Shown here piece after piece: positions 34,602-44,260 of a stretch of DNA of 64,000 bases (position 1 is the first letter of the stretch; each line of letters starts with the position of its first letter). This DNA comes from UBA1941 sp046329575 (lineage in GTDB: Bacteria; Bacteroidota; Bacteroidia; Chitinophagales; LD1): the NCBI GenBank assembly GCA_046329575.1, contig JAXLUJ010000002.1:62001-126000 (forward strand), given 5' to 3'. A program made the translations under genes and the position numbers. The notes below the pieces were generated by a model. That model did no database searches. It was not told where the DNA came from and was given only the letters and a program-made list of their open reading frames with translations.

Positions 34602-36011
34602 TTGAAGAAGAATGACCTTTACCATCTTATCGCTACGCTTTCGCCGGCTGAGAAAAAGCACTTCAAAGAACGTTATCGCAATAGCGATCAGCCGAACTTC
34701 ATTCGCCTTTTTGATGCCATCGCCTCAGGAAAAGCAAAGTCAGATGCCGATGTAAAGTTGATTTTTGAAGGAGAAACTTTCCTGGCCCATCTTCATAAGA
34801 CCAAAGCTTACCTCTATGATGCCGTCATGGAAATTCTCAAACAAGCGCTGGAACAACAGTTGCCGGTAATGAAGCTAATGCGCAAATATGAATTTGGCGA
34901 GATACTGATAGGCCGTAAGCTTTTTGGTATGGCTAAGGACCTACTAGAAGAAGTTTTGATAGAAGCCCGGCAGCAACATAGTGATGAAATTGCCCTGCTC
35001 ACCGCCCGGAGTTTGCACGGTTTATCCAATACTCAAGGGGTACCGGGGGATTATATGTCCTTGCGTTCCGCCATAACTGAGGATATTGCTGCGTTGAATA
35101 GAATTTCTATTTTTTTTAATGAATTCAATACAGCCTACAAAAACAGAAGTGGCGCTGTATCGCCGGATGGCTACGAAAAGTTTTTTAATCACCCTTACAT
35201 GAATTTGAATGTTGATCAGTTATCTTTTGGCGAAAGATTGACCCTTTTAGGGGCTCATAGTTTGAAAGCTAATATTGAAAAAAGCCCCTCAGCGCTGGCA
35301 ATCAATGAACGTTTGCGCCATGAAAGGTCACAGCAACTCGTTTCTACTCTTGACGAGATCAACTACTTGAATGCCATCGTAAATCTTGGAGTTATAAATG
35401 GCGAGATAACACAAGCCATGGAGGAGCGATGGTTGGGGTTTTTATATGCTTTTAAACCTACTTCCCGCTGGGCGCAATCACGTAAATTTTATGTAGAAGT
35501 TATTATCAGAGCAAATCGGGTACTTCAAACATCCCGGAGCAATTGTAAACCCTTGACCATTTACATTCAAGATCAACTGGCAGATTGGGCGGCTCTTTTA
35601 ACCGAAATGGAACAAGTGTTGATCCATTCCAAACTTGTAGAACTTTTTATGCGTCAGAATAGATGTGAAGAAGCGCTCCTATCCGTCAACTTTATTCTAA
35701 ATTCTCAGGTGGCCAAACAACAGCGTCCTGTGATTTACCGATTGACATCTTTCTATGAATTGTTGATTCATTACGACTTAAATAACTGGGTGCTTTTGAA
35801 AAATTTGTTGCGGAACTACCGAAGTAATTTTTTACTGAAAAGTGCAGAGCGTTTTCCGGCTGAAGAAAAAGTTTTCCAAATACTAAAAAAGTCAATTACA
35901 CATTCTGATAAGAAATGGATGAATGAGCAGCGCAGGCTATTGCGAAATGAAATGGAACTTAACCCCGATTTGCGCCACGAAATGATTCTTCGGTGCGGAT
36001 GGTTAAATTAA
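34602..36011 (+). CDS. Cytoplasmic all-helical hypothetical protein
   Basis: 469 residues. The start is TTG at 34602 (MKKNDLYHLIATLSPAEKKHF), preferred because Bacteroidota proteins of this type begin with the same Lys-Asn-x-Leu-Tyr-x-Leu-Ile block and no ATG lies nearby. No signal peptide or membrane helix. The whole protein looks alpha-helical, with possible TPR-like helix pairs (AYLYDAVMEILKQALEQQL, LFMRQNRCEEALLSVNFIL). I do not recognise a catalytic motif. Codon use resembles neighbouring chromosomal genes. Convergent with the NDGF-repeat gene, 12 bases apart. Confidence 0.75.
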   Translation: MKKNDLYHLIATLSPAEKKHFKERYRNSDQPNFIRLFDAIASGKAKSDADVKLIFEGETFLAHLHKTKAYLYDAVMEILKQALEQQLPVMKLMRKYEFGEILIGRKLFGMAKDLLEEVLIEARQQHSDEIALLTARSLHGLSNTQGVPGDYMSLRSAITEDIAALNRISIFFNEFNTAYKNRSGAVSPDGYEKFFNHPYMNLNVDQLSFGERLTLLGAHSLKANIEKSPSALAINERLRHERSQQLVSTLDEINYLNAIVNLGVINGEITQAMEERWLGFLYAFKPTSRWAQSRKFYVEVIIRANRVLQTSRSNCKPLTIYIQDQLADWAALLTEMEQVLIHSKLVELFMRQNRCEEALLSVNFILNSQVAKQQRPVIYRLTSFYELLIHYDLNNWVLLKNLLRNYRSNFLLKSAERFPAEEKVFQILKKSITHSDKKWMNEQRRLLRNEMELNPDLRHEMILRCGWLN

Positions 36012-36023
36012 TGCATCGAAAGG

Positions 36024-37214
36024 CTAATGTTTGATCACTAACCTCAGATGATAGGTATTTCTTTTTGTAACGAGTGAAATAAGATAAACACCCGAAGCCA
36101 ATTGACTTACATCATGCCCCTCTGCTAAATAGGTACTTACCAAAACGGTACTTCCGTTCATATCTGAAATAATAACGGTAGAAGATTCGTCTAAACTGCT
36201 TCCATCAACGAATACCAAATGGCCCGTTACCGGATTCGGGTAAATGCGTAAGCTTTCTAATCCTTGCTTCAAATCTTCTGTAATGCCAACTGCAGTGTCG
36301 GTTGAAGTAACACTATCGCGTTTGCTACTTCCATTATAAATAAATGGGCCCACCCAATTGCTGGTATCACCGGCACCGCAAATATCTCTTACAAAAAATG
36401 TAAAACCGGGTGTATTGCCGTTAGAGAAACCGTAAGAGGCGAATTGTGGACTTTGCGATAAATAATAGCTGCTTGAAATAATAGTTCCCTGCTGAGGCGT
36501 ACTGATGTTTATTCCGGATGCAATTTGAAACCAATTGTTATTGTTAGGATAGTGAACGGAATTCCATTTAGCTGCCAGCAGCGTACCGGAAACATACATC
36601 ACACCTAAATTGGAAGGGGCCTGACAAACCGGTGGAGGCGGCACTTCGGCTGTGGCCGTTGAAACGGCAAAGCCATCATTCATACCACCGCGATAAGCGG
36701 TGAAAACAACAGGAGGAATGATTAATGCTGAAGAAAATCCATCATTGATTCCACCGCGATAATAGTTAATCCACGATAGGTTGGAAATTGATCCCAACGC
36801 AAATCCATCATTCGAACTTCCAGCAAAACGACTAAATGAAACTGAAACATAAATGTTATTGGAAGCAAAGCCATCATTATAACCGCCACTATAAATTGCA
36901 ATAGAAGGCGCTATTCGTTTAACAGCAGTAGCGAAGCCGTCGTTATTCCCACCATGATAAAATGCAATGGTTTCAGGCGAAATTAACCTGCCAGGAGCGA
37001 AGCCGTCATTTCCGCCACCCTTATAAATAGCAATGGCAGTTGGAACATTTGATCCTCTGGAGAAGCCGTCAGCAGCACCGCCAGTATAAATAGATGGCAC
37101 TGTTAATAATTGCAGAGAACCTTCTGAAAATCCATCATTAACACCACCGTTGAACGATTGTGCGCCAATCACTTTAGCAAACGCCAAAAGCATCAGTAAT
37201 ATTCGATACCGCAT
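36024..37214 (-). CDS. T9SS type A secreted protein with eight NDGF repeats
   Basis: 396 residues with a signal peptide (MRYRILLMLLAFAKVIGAQ). Residues ~20-200 hold eight repeats of 22-30 residues, each carrying G-G-x-N-D-G-F: GGVNDGF, GGAADGF, GGGNDGF, GGNNDGF, GGYNDGF, GSSNDGF, GGINDGF and GGMNDGF. A proline run (PPPP) follows, then a fibronectin-like domain and a T9SS type A tail with IYPNPVTGHLVFVD, ending LRLVIKH. The Asp/Asn-Gly turns could bind calcium, but this is a guess. The SUMF1-like gene upstream ends 13 bases before this ATG, so the two should be co-transcribed. Confidence 0.85.
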   Translation of the reverse strand: MRYRILLMLLAFAKVIGAQSFNGGVNDGFSEGSLQLLTVPSIYTGGAADGFSRGSNVPTAIAIYKGGGNDGFAPGRLISPETIAFYHGGNNDGFATAVKRIAPSIAIYSGGYNDGFASNNIYVSVSFSRFAGSSNDGFALGSISNLSWINYYRGGINDGFSSALIIPPVVFTAYRGGMNDGFAVSTATAEVPPPPVCQAPSNLGVMYVSGTLLAAKWNSVHYPNNNNWFQIASGINISTPQQGTIISSSYYLSQSPQFASYGFSNGNTPGFTFFVRDICGAGDTSNWVGPFIYNGSSKRDSVTSTDTAVGITEDLKQGLESLRIYPNPVTGHLVFVDGSSLDESSTVIISDMNGSTVLVSTYLAEGHDVSQLASGVYLISLVTKRNTYHLRLVIKH

Positions 37215-37227
37215 TCGAAGTGTTTTT

Positions 37228-38688
37228 TTACATTCTTCCCCTGAATCCCGGAAAGTAATCCTGATTTTTATAGGTAATCGGCAGCGGAATAGTATTGCTA
37301 TTCATCATTGGGTAAGCATCAGTATCTGGGGGTATAGGGAAACCTGATACTGTACCGGTTTTGAACTGAAAGAAACTGTAAAATGATGGAGGGAAGGTAA
37401 AATCAGGTACACCATATCCGCTATTGGAAAATGATGCCCAACATACGGCTTCGGCTGCGCTGTTTGAAAGATCCATAACGCCATAATAACTGCCGCCGCT
37501 GGTTTCGCGAGTGCTATTGGAATGCGCAAAAGCTCCGTTTCTAATTGGAGTGTTAATCAATGGACCAGCCAGCAAAGTGTCAGATGAAGTTTCTCCTGGA
37601 CCATTAACATCCACATTTACCGTAGCTGCATTTCCAACTGCTGAGCCCCATGCATATTCAAAAGGAACTGGAGTAGCCGGACCTCTGCAAATTTTTTCAT
37701 ACATGATTGGCGAAATAGGACTCATGGCTGCCCAACGGTAAAAGGTCATAATAGCCATTCCTTTGTTTACAATGGCACCTACATTCTGCCCGTCATTTAC
37801 TTCGTTTGGAATGCCATCATGATCGGCATCGCTACCAAATACTGCCGGTACATTCAATCCGTTGAACTTCGCCGAATATTTCTGGTATTGACTGAATTGT
37901 AATGTTCCTGTACTGGCATTGGTGAAGGCAGGCGTATCTAATAATATATTTTGCTGCGGCCGGCTTAAGGTGTTCAGAAACTCGCAAAAGGCCTCATTGG
38001 ATACCTCATACTTCATTACGAAGAATTGATTATAGCCGGTTTCGTTGTTGTAATAAAACAACTTCCCACCGGTAGAACGGGTGGAAGTATCAGTAGGATA
38101 GAAATAAGGACCCGAACTCGTGCTTACCACTTGAACAGGAACTCGTTTTGAAGAATTACTTGAAAAAAACATAGAGTCGAGCCAATATTTCCCTTGAGGT
38201 ATGTCCACCACCTCAAAGGCATAAACCCGGAACTCAGGGTTTACAAAGGATGTAGTAGCGGTTGGTGGAGCAAGTGTAACGGTGAAATTTGCACCAATGT
38301 TACGTACACCAATATGCGCTGGGGTATTTCCTAAACTTCGCGTAATTACAGATCCGCAATAATTTCCGGAAGCGGTTACTGTGCGAACCGATTGCACAAG
38401 AGGCACAGATGCTCCGGAAAGGGTGTCGTTAAAAACAGTACCATCATTGGCTGTTGTAATATAGGCGTGCTGCCAGTTGGGATTGTTTAAATCGCGGTAC
38501 TTAATAAAAATATAAGCGCCATCGCGAAAGGCGCCGGTTCCATCGCTCCAACTGTTATCCCACGAAATGGAAATGTTCATCGTGCGATTTACAGCGTCAT
38601 AGCTCTTGATACCTACTTTAATATTGTTGGCATCGCTATGTATTACTCTGATCAAAATGGCCATTACCAGAAAAATTGCTCGTTTCAT
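37228..38688 (-). CDS. Secreted SUMF1/formylglycine-generating-enzyme-like protein
   Basis: 486 residues with a signal peptide (MKRAIFLVMAILIRVIHSDA). The first ~200 residues form a beta-rich domain. The C-terminal ~280 residues follow the SUMF1/EgtB/PvdO fold: FVMKYEVSNEAFCEFLNTL, AIMTFYRWAAMSPISPIMYE, YYGVMDLSNSAAEAVCW (equivalent to GxxDLxGNVxEW) and the terminal FPGFRGRM (GFR). The Asn-Val-Trp-Glu motif is degenerate and the copper-binding cysteine pair is not evident, so a structural or binding role is as likely as enzyme activity. No T9SS tail is visible. First gene of the pair with the NDGF-repeat protein. Confidence 0.8.
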   Translation of the reverse strand: MKRAIFLVMAILIRVIHSDANNIKVGIKSYDAVNRTMNISISWDNSWSDGTGAFRDGAYIFIKYRDLNNPNWQHAYITTANDGTVFNDTLSGASVPLVQSVRTVTASGNYCGSVITRSLGNTPAHIGVRNIGANFTVTLAPPTATTSFVNPEFRVYAFEVVDIPQGKYWLDSMFFSSNSSKRVPVQVVSTSSGPYFYPTDTSTRSTGGKLFYYNNETGYNQFFVMKYEVSNEAFCEFLNTLSRPQQNILLDTPAFTNASTGTLQFSQYQKYSAKFNGLNVPAVFGSDADHDGIPNEVNDGQNVGAIVNKGMAIMTFYRWAAMSPISPIMYEKICRGPATPVPFEYAWGSAVGNAATVNVDVNGPGETSSDTLLAGPLINTPIRNGAFAHSNSTRETSGGSYYGVMDLSNSAAEAVCWASFSNSGYGVPDFTFPPSFYSFFQFKTGTVSGFPIPPDTDAYPMMNSNTIPLPITYKNQDYFPGFRGRM

Positions 38689-38772
38689 TGAAATGATTTT
38701 TGTTGCAACAAAAGTGCTGCCACCGCCACACTATAGCAAACAAGAATTTTTAAAAACGGAAACGCGTGAACT

Positions 38773-39624
38773 TTAACCAGCCCTTTGAGATTGGTACAAT
38801 TCCTCTAAGGCTAATAAGGATTTTGGTTTTCCTTTGAGACCCAGTTGTTCGGCAATGGAACAGAAAAAATCGGTACGCTTCCAGCCGTTTTCCCGCATCC
38901 ATTTCAAAGAAGTGCTACCGGCCGATTTTGATAATTTTTCGCCACTACTTCCTTTAATCAGATCGTGGTGCAAAAATTGAATTTTATTGAAGTCCGATTC
39001 TCCAATATTTTCTGCTAACCATAGCTGCGCTGCCGTGCTATACAGCAAATCCTTTCCTCTTACGATTAATGAAGTTTCATGGCGGCAATCATCTGATAAC
39101 GATGCCACCTGATAAGCCGGAATTTTATCTTTTCTCCTTACTACAAAATCTTGTAGGGTTACTTCACATCGCCCAAGTAGCTTGTCATTAAATGCAACGG
39201 TCTGTTCATCAGTGCGTATTCGCCATGCTGCATCTGTTTCAGTTAAAGCCAATTCTTTGTCAGCACAATGGCAAGACTTTTCTTCCAATGACTTTCTGGA
39301 ACAAATGCATGCATATACTTTTCCGCTGTTAATTAACTTTTCTAAAAGGAGATGATAACTTTGATCGAATAATTCTTGCTTGAAAAATTGGCGATGTTCC
39401 TCAATTGATTGGGGACCATCCTGCCAATCGAGTTCCATCCAGTTTAGCGATGTAAAAATATCTTCGAGAAATTCCGGTCTGGTACGCGCCGCATCTCTAT
39501 CATCAATCCGCAACCGAAGCCTTCCTTTTTCCCGGCGCACCATAAGCCATGTTAAAATAAAATTATAGGCATTGCCCAAATGCAGATAACCACTGGGTGT
39601 AGGAGCAATGCGCGATCGGATCAT
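38773..39624 (-). CDS. gluQ: Glutamyl-Q tRNA(Asp) synthetase-like protein
   Basis: 283 residues from ATG 39624 (MIRSRIAPTPSGYLHLGNAY); the frame is open 72 bases further upstream. It is a class I synthetase catalytic core without an anticodon-binding domain, the hallmark of GluQRS, which attaches Glu to queuosine in tRNA-Asp. The HIGH-type motif is PSGYLHLGNA and the KMSKS-type motif is EKLSKSAGS. RLRIDDRDAART binds the substrate amino acid, and CICSRKSLEEKSCHC is the zinc-binding insert. The short length argues against a full glutamyl-tRNA synthetase. No queuosine genes are in the window. Confidence 0.87.
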   Translation of the reverse strand: MIRSRIAPTPSGYLHLGNAYNFILTWLMVRREKGRLRLRIDDRDAARTRPEFLEDIFTSLNWMELDWQDGPQSIEEHRQFFKQELFDQSYHLLLEKLINSGKVYACICSRKSLEEKSCHCADKELALTETDAAWRIRTDEQTVAFNDKLLGRCEVTLQDFVVRRKDKIPAYQVASLSDDCRHETSLIVRGKDLLYSTAAQLWLAENIGESDFNKIQFLHHDLIKGSSGEKLSKSAGSTSLKWMRENGWKRTDFFCSIAEQLGLKGKPKSLLALEELYQSQRAG

Positions 39625-39712
39625 GCTGCAATATAACTGCAAATTCAGGCGCAAAAAAAAAGCGGATAAAGTCTTTCGATCTTTATCCGCTTGCATTATT
39701 AACCCTAAGATT

Positions 39713-41026
39713 TTAATAACGGTATGCTTCTTTTTTGAATGGCCCTTTTACCGAAACGCCTATATAAGCAGCTTGCTCTTCGGTTAGTTTTTCCAGCTTT
39801 GCGCCTACGTGTTCCAGGTGCAATGCGGCCACTTTTTCATCCAATTCCTTTGGCAAAACATAAACTTTGTTCTCATACTTGCCGTGGTTGGTCCACAGTT
39901 CGATTTGTGCCAAAGTTTGATTGCTGAATGAGTTGCTCATTACATACGAAGGGTGACCCATAGCACAACCCAGATTCACCAAACGGCCTTCTGCCAAAAT
40001 AATGATTTCATTGCCGTTCACATTGTAAACATCTACCTGAGGTTTGATGGTGTACTTGGTAGTGCCATAATTGCCATTCAACCAAGCCATATCAATCTCG
40101 TTATCGAAGTGACCGATATTACAAACAATGGCTTTATCGCGCATATTCTTGAAATGACGATCGGTAATGATGCGCACGTTTCCAGTTGCAGTAACAAAGA
40201 TGTTAGCGCGCTTAACGGCCTCATCCATGGTCACCACTTCAAAACCGTCCATAGCCGCCTGAAGCGCGCAAATCGGATCGATTTCGGTAACCATAACCCG
40301 GCAACCGGCTCCACGTAAACTTTCTGCAGAACCTTTGCCCACATCGCCATATCCGGCAACTACGGCCACTTTCCCGGCCAGCATTAAGTCGGTAGCGCGG
40401 CGAATGGCATCTACTAACGATTCTTTGCAACCGTATTTATTATCAAACTTCGATTTGGTAACCGAGTCGTTTACGTTAATGGCAGGAAGGGTAAGCGTTC
40501 CTTTGGCCATACGTTCGTACAAACGCAAAACACCGGTGGTGGTTTCTTCTGAAATACCGCGGATATCTTTTACCAGCTCAGGATAACGGTCCAGCACCAT
40601 ATTGGTGAGGTCGCCACCGTCGTCAAGAATCATATTCAATGGTTTTCCGCCTTCAAAAGCGAAAAGGGTTTGTTCAATGCACCAGTCAAATTCTTGTTCG
40701 TTCTGTCCTTTCCAGGCATACACCGGAATACCGGCAGCAGCTATTGCCGCAGCAGCATGGTCCTGAGTAGAAAAAATGTTACAAGAACTCCAGGTTACTT
40801 CGGCACCCAAAGCTTTTAAAGTTTCGATCAAAACTGCTGTTTGGATCGTCATATGAAGGCAGCCGGCAATACGGGCGCCTTTCAAAGGTTGTTTCGGACC
40901 AAATTCTTTGCGGATCGACATTAGACCTGGCATTTCGGCTTCGGCCAATTTGATTTCCTTACGGCCCCAATCGGCCAGCGTCATATCTTTTACTTTGTAC
41001 TTCAACGCAGTTTCTGTTGCTGTCAT
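39713..41026 (-). CDS. ahcY: Adenosylhomocysteinase
   Basis: AhcY reversibly hydrolyses S-adenosylhomocysteine to adenosine and homocysteine, using bound NAD. The 437-residue protein has CLHMTIQTAVLIETLKALG near the N-terminus, the substrate block SCNIFSTQDHAAAAIA, the NAD-binding loop VVAGYGDVGKGSAESL, and the conserved C-terminal VNLGCAMGHPSYVMSNSF. Length is normal. A strong promoter lies just upstream. It stands alone between gluQ and a divergent T9SS gene. Confidence 0.98.
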   Translation of the reverse strand: MTATETALKYKVKDMTLADWGRKEIKLAEAEMPGLMSIRKEFGPKQPLKGARIAGCLHMTIQTAVLIETLKALGAEVTWSSCNIFSTQDHAAAAIAAAGIPVYAWKGQNEQEFDWCIEQTLFAFEGGKPLNMILDDGGDLTNMVLDRYPELVKDIRGISEETTTGVLRLYERMAKGTLTLPAINVNDSVTKSKFDNKYGCKESLVDAIRRATDLMLAGKVAVVAGYGDVGKGSAESLRGAGCRVMVTEIDPICALQAAMDGFEVVTMDEAVKRANIFVTATGNVRIITDRHFKNMRDKAIVCNIGHFDNEIDMAWLNGNYGTTKYTIKPQVDVYNVNGNEIIILAEGRLVNLGCAMGHPSYVMSNSFSNQTLAQIELWTNHGKYENKVYVLPKELDEKVAALHLEHVGAKLEKLTEEQAAYIGVSVKGPFKKEAYRY

Positions 41027-41045
41027 ATGTTATTTTTTAGCGTTG

Positions 41046-41076
41046 CGAATATAACAAAATCACCCCGTTTTTCAAA
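41046..41076 (-). promoter_or_regulatory. Bacteroidota promoter for ahcY
   Basis: On the minus strand, TTTG (41076-41073), 19 bases, then TATATTCG (41053-41046). The start codon is 20 bases downstream of the -7 box. Confidence 0.8.
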
Positions 41077-41143
41077 CGAGGCCGAACCCTGCAGGTATTT
41101 GAAAACCGGCTAAAATCAATTGCTTTGCAGTATATTAACGACC

Positions 41144-43297
41144 ATGAAAAAAATAGTACTCGTTTTAGTTGCACTTGCATTTGGCAATCCCGGTTTTTCA
41201 CAGCAAGCTGGTTTACCCGATAACACCTTTAACGGCAACGGCCGTGTCATTTCATCCATAAATGTTGGTCCCGATGTGGCCCGTGGAGTGGTACTATTGC
41301 CATCAGGCGATTTTCTGGTTGCAGGAGGAACGAATAGCGCGATTACAGGAAATGATTTTTTCTGCGCAAAGTTTAATTCAACAGGCCAGCCCGATCTCAC
41401 TTTCGGCCAAAGTGGGGTGATTACTACGGATGTGCAATTGGGAAGCGATGATTATGCTTATAGTATCGCGGCTGAAGCTTCAGGTAAATTCTATATCGCA
41501 GGTTATTCCAACGATGGTACGGTAAAGAAAGCGGCAATAATCCGTTATCTCGCAAACGGAACGATCGACAGCGCCTTTGGCGTAAACGGTCGCTCCCTTA
41601 CTACTTTCATCAACGGAAATTCTGACGAGATCAAAAAGATTAAGGTGCATGCACTTTCAGGGAAGTTAATTGTTTGCGGAACTTCTCAGGTAAACACCAA
41701 TATCTCAAGACCAATTGTTGCCCGATTTTTAAGTGATGGAAATCTGGATACTTCATTTAACCATACAGGCATCAGAAATGTGGCGCTCACTACTGCTGAT
41801 CAATCCAAGTTGTTTGGTGCAGAAGACGTAACAGTTGAGCCATCGGGCAGAATAACTGTTATTGGCTGGCGCGATGATACCGGCTTTATACGCGATAAGG
41901 AATTCTGGGCGGGCCGTTTAACTAGTAACGGAAATTTCGATAATACTTTCAGTACCGACGGTGTAGGAACTTACGAAGGGGCTGCCATTAGCGGTACTTC
42001 CTATTACGACAATGCCGGCTATTCGATGTATCTCGATCCGTCAGGGAATGTGTTGATCGCCGGACTTCAAGGATATCAGAATAGCCTCAATATCGAACGC
42101 CGGGCGTTTTCCGTAATCAAAGTTGATAATACCGGAACACTTGCTAATTGGGGTTTTCAATCGATTTTTGATGAAAGTGAGCATAATGTTTTCAATGTAA
42201 TACGTCCTGATAACAACGGAAATTTTGTAATGGCAGGAGCGGTTACCGACTACAATAATTCTTATACCGACATTGGTATCGAACGTATAAATGCCACGCC
42301 AGATCTTGATCCCACATTTGGCCCCAGTGGTAGCGGCGCTATTCGCGAGTACTTTGGAAATTTGAATCAAGTAGCAGCTTATGACATGGTTATTCAGAAT
42401 GATAATAAAGTGGTGCTGGTAGGGCAGGCCGATAATAATTTCTTCATTGCCCGATACACAGGAATTGCTATTCCGCAACTTGATTCATTTCATCTCATTG
42501 CTCCAACAAACGATACCACTATTCTGGATAATTCTCAAATCGATTTTAGTTGGTCTATTGCCCCAGGAGCTACTAAATATTTGTTTGTAATTGACACCTC
42601 AACAGCCTTCGGTAGTTATGCCGATTCTACCTTTACGCAGTACACCGATCATCCGGAATATGCCTTACCACTGGGGCAAACCTGGTATTGGAAAGTTAAG
42701 GCCTTTAACGGCAACACCTCAGGTGCGTGGAAAGGACCATGGCGTTTCAATACGTTTACGATTCCGGCTATCACATTAGTTTCGCCGGCCAATGGCGCAA
42801 TTAATGTTCCTACCGTAAACACCTATTTTAGTTGGAATGGAAGTTCATATCTTGATGGTTATGAAATTCAGGTTGATAGCTTTCCTGGTTTCTCATCCCC
42901 AATTACATATTCGCAAACCAATACTTCAGTTACATCACCTTATATATTACCATACAATAAGACTTTTTACTGGCACGTAAGAGGTTTTAAAACCAGTACC
43001 GGAAATATTGGTCCATGGTCGCAAACCTATTCTTTCAGAACCGGCTTCGCTGCCGGCCTGGAAACCGTAACCGGTGGGGAAATTCATCTTCGTCCACTTA
43101 CTGCTGATCAATTTCTGGTAGAAGGAATTCCTTCCGGAAAAATTGAAAAACCTCGTTGTTATGATGCAGAAGGTCGCGAAGTTTTCGTTTCTACCGACGG
43201 AAATATTCTGGATGTAACCACACTTTCTTCAGGCACCTATCTTTTCACGCTGAAGATTAACGATCGAACAATTCAACAGCGATTTATCAAAAGATAA
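41144..43297 (+). CDS. T9SS type A secreted protein with delta-60 repeats
   Basis: 717 residues from ATG 41144 (MKKIVLVLVALAFGNPGFSQ), a clear signal peptide. Residues ~22-450 contain about six delta-60 (uncharacterised beta-propeller) repeats marked LPDNTFNGNGRV, PDLTFGQSGVITTD, IDSAFGVNGRSL, LDTSFNHTG, FDNTFSTDG and LDPTFGPSG. Two fibronectin-like domains follow, with TWYWKVKAFNG and TFYWHVRGFKT. The C-terminal ~80 residues form a T9SS sorting tail ending IQQRFIKR. Role unknown; probably a surface-attached propeller protein. It ends in a palindromic terminator shared with dapD. Confidence 0.88.
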   Translation: MKKIVLVLVALAFGNPGFSQQAGLPDNTFNGNGRVISSINVGPDVARGVVLLPSGDFLVAGGTNSAITGNDFFCAKFNSTGQPDLTFGQSGVITTDVQLGSDDYAYSIAAEASGKFYIAGYSNDGTVKKAAIIRYLANGTIDSAFGVNGRSLTTFINGNSDEIKKIKVHALSGKLIVCGTSQVNTNISRPIVARFLSDGNLDTSFNHTGIRNVALTTADQSKLFGAEDVTVEPSGRITVIGWRDDTGFIRDKEFWAGRLTSNGNFDNTFSTDGVGTYEGAAISGTSYYDNAGYSMYLDPSGNVLIAGLQGYQNSLNIERRAFSVIKVDNTGTLANWGFQSIFDESEHNVFNVIRPDNNGNFVMAGAVTDYNNSYTDIGIERINATPDLDPTFGPSGSGAIREYFGNLNQVAAYDMVIQNDNKVVLVGQADNNFFIARYTGIAIPQLDSFHLIAPTNDTTILDNSQIDFSWSIAPGATKYLFVIDTSTAFGSYADSTFTQYTDHPEYALPLGQTWYWKVKAFNGNTSGAWKGPWRFNTFTIPAITLVSPANGAINVPTVNTYFSWNGSSYLDGYEIQVDSFPGFSSPITYSQTNTSVTSPYILPYNKTFYWHVRGFKTSTGNIGPWSQTYSFRTGFAAGLETVTGGEIHLRPLTADQFLVEGIPSGKIEKPRCYDAEGREVFVSTDGNILDVTTLSSGTYLFTLKINDRTIQQRFIKR

Positions 43298-43331
43298 AAA
43301 AAGGCCGGAACAATTGTTCCGGCCTTTTTTT
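43296..43331. terminator. Bidirectional palindromic terminator
   Basis: A 36-base perfect palindrome: A7, GGCCGGAACAATTGTTCCGGCC, T7. It spans the ends of the convergent genes at 41144 (+) and dapD (-) and can serve both. Confidence 0.93.
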
Positions 43332-44145
43332 AAACGGCAACATGGTTTTCCCGAAGTGCATCGTTTAATGAAGTTTTTAGATCAGTACTGGCTTTACGTT
43401 TCCCAATAATCAGCGCACAAGGCACCTGATATTCCCCTGCCGGAAATTTCTTAGTGTAACTCCCCGGAATCACTACGCTTCGCTCGGGAACGTATCCTGT
43501 ATAAGTTACAGGTTCTATTCCGGTAACATCTATGATCTTGGTGCTTTGGGTTAGCACTACATTAGCGCCTAAAACTGCTTCGCGGCCAACGCGCACTCCT
43601 TCCACCACAATACTTCTGGAGCCCAAAAAACAATGGTCTTCTACAATAACAGGAGCCGCCTGAACGGGCTCCAGCACACCTCCGATGCCAACGCCTCCGC
43701 TGAGATGTACGTGCTTGCCAATCTGCGCGCAACTGCCAACAGTTGCCCAGGTATCTACCATCGTGCCTTCGTCAACATAGGCGCCAATGTTCACATACGA
43801 AGGCATTAGAATCACTCCTTTTGAAAGATAAGCGCCATAACGCGCAACTGCGTGGGGAACTGCGCGAACCCCTAGTTTCTCATAACCGGTTTTCAGTTTC
43901 ATTTTATCATGAAACTCCATCGGCCCGGCCTGAAATGTTTCCATTTTTCGCAAAGGGAAATACAGGATTACTGCTTTTTTAACCCAGTCGTTTACTTTCC
44001 AACCGTCTGATGCCGGCTCAGCAACCCGCAAACGGCCTTTGTCAAGTTCTTCGATCACAAATTCAATGGCTTCAACAGTTTCGTGATTGGCCAATAAATG
44101 TCTATCGTTCCACGCGTTTTCTATAATTGATTTAAATTTTTCCAT
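43330..44145 (-). CDS. dapD: 2,3,4,5-tetrahydropyridine-2,6-dicarboxylate N-succinyltransferase
   Basis: DapD transfers succinyl from succinyl-CoA to tetrahydrodipicolinate in the diaminopimelate/lysine pathway. The 271-residue protein begins with the helical N-terminal domain (FKSIIENAWNDRHLLANHET). It then runs into a left-handed beta-helix of hexapeptide repeats (VILMPSYVNIGAYVDEGTMV, GTMVDTWATVGSCAQIGKHV, HLSGGVGIGGVLEP). The end, KTSLNDALRENHVAV, is typical. Length matches the family. No other lysine-pathway gene is nearby. Confidence 0.96.
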   Translation of the reverse strand: MEKFKSIIENAWNDRHLLANHETVEAIEFVIEELDKGRLRVAEPASDGWKVNDWVKKAVILYFPLRKMETFQAGPMEFHDKMKLKTGYEKLGVRAVPHAVARYGAYLSKGVILMPSYVNIGAYVDEGTMVDTWATVGSCAQIGKHVHLSGGVGIGGVLEPVQAAPVIVEDHCFLGSRSIVVEGVRVGREAVLGANVVLTQSTKIIDVTGIEPVTYTGYVPERSVVIPGSYTKKFPAGEYQVPCALIIGKRKASTDLKTSLNDALRENHVAV

Positions 44146-44260
44146 ATCGCAATAATACGTTTTGAACTTTAATTCGTTTATGACTTTACGGTTAGTAATA
44201 CTTCAACTCTACATTCTGAATAACTATTTTTTAGTTCCTTTGAGCTCTCAATCCAATTTC

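Noticed and set aside
37228..38688. True formylglycine-generating enzyme
   Set aside because: The conserved Asn-Val-x-Glu-Trp motif is degenerate (NSAAEAVCW), the copper-binding cysteine pair is not evident, and no sulfatase is nearby.
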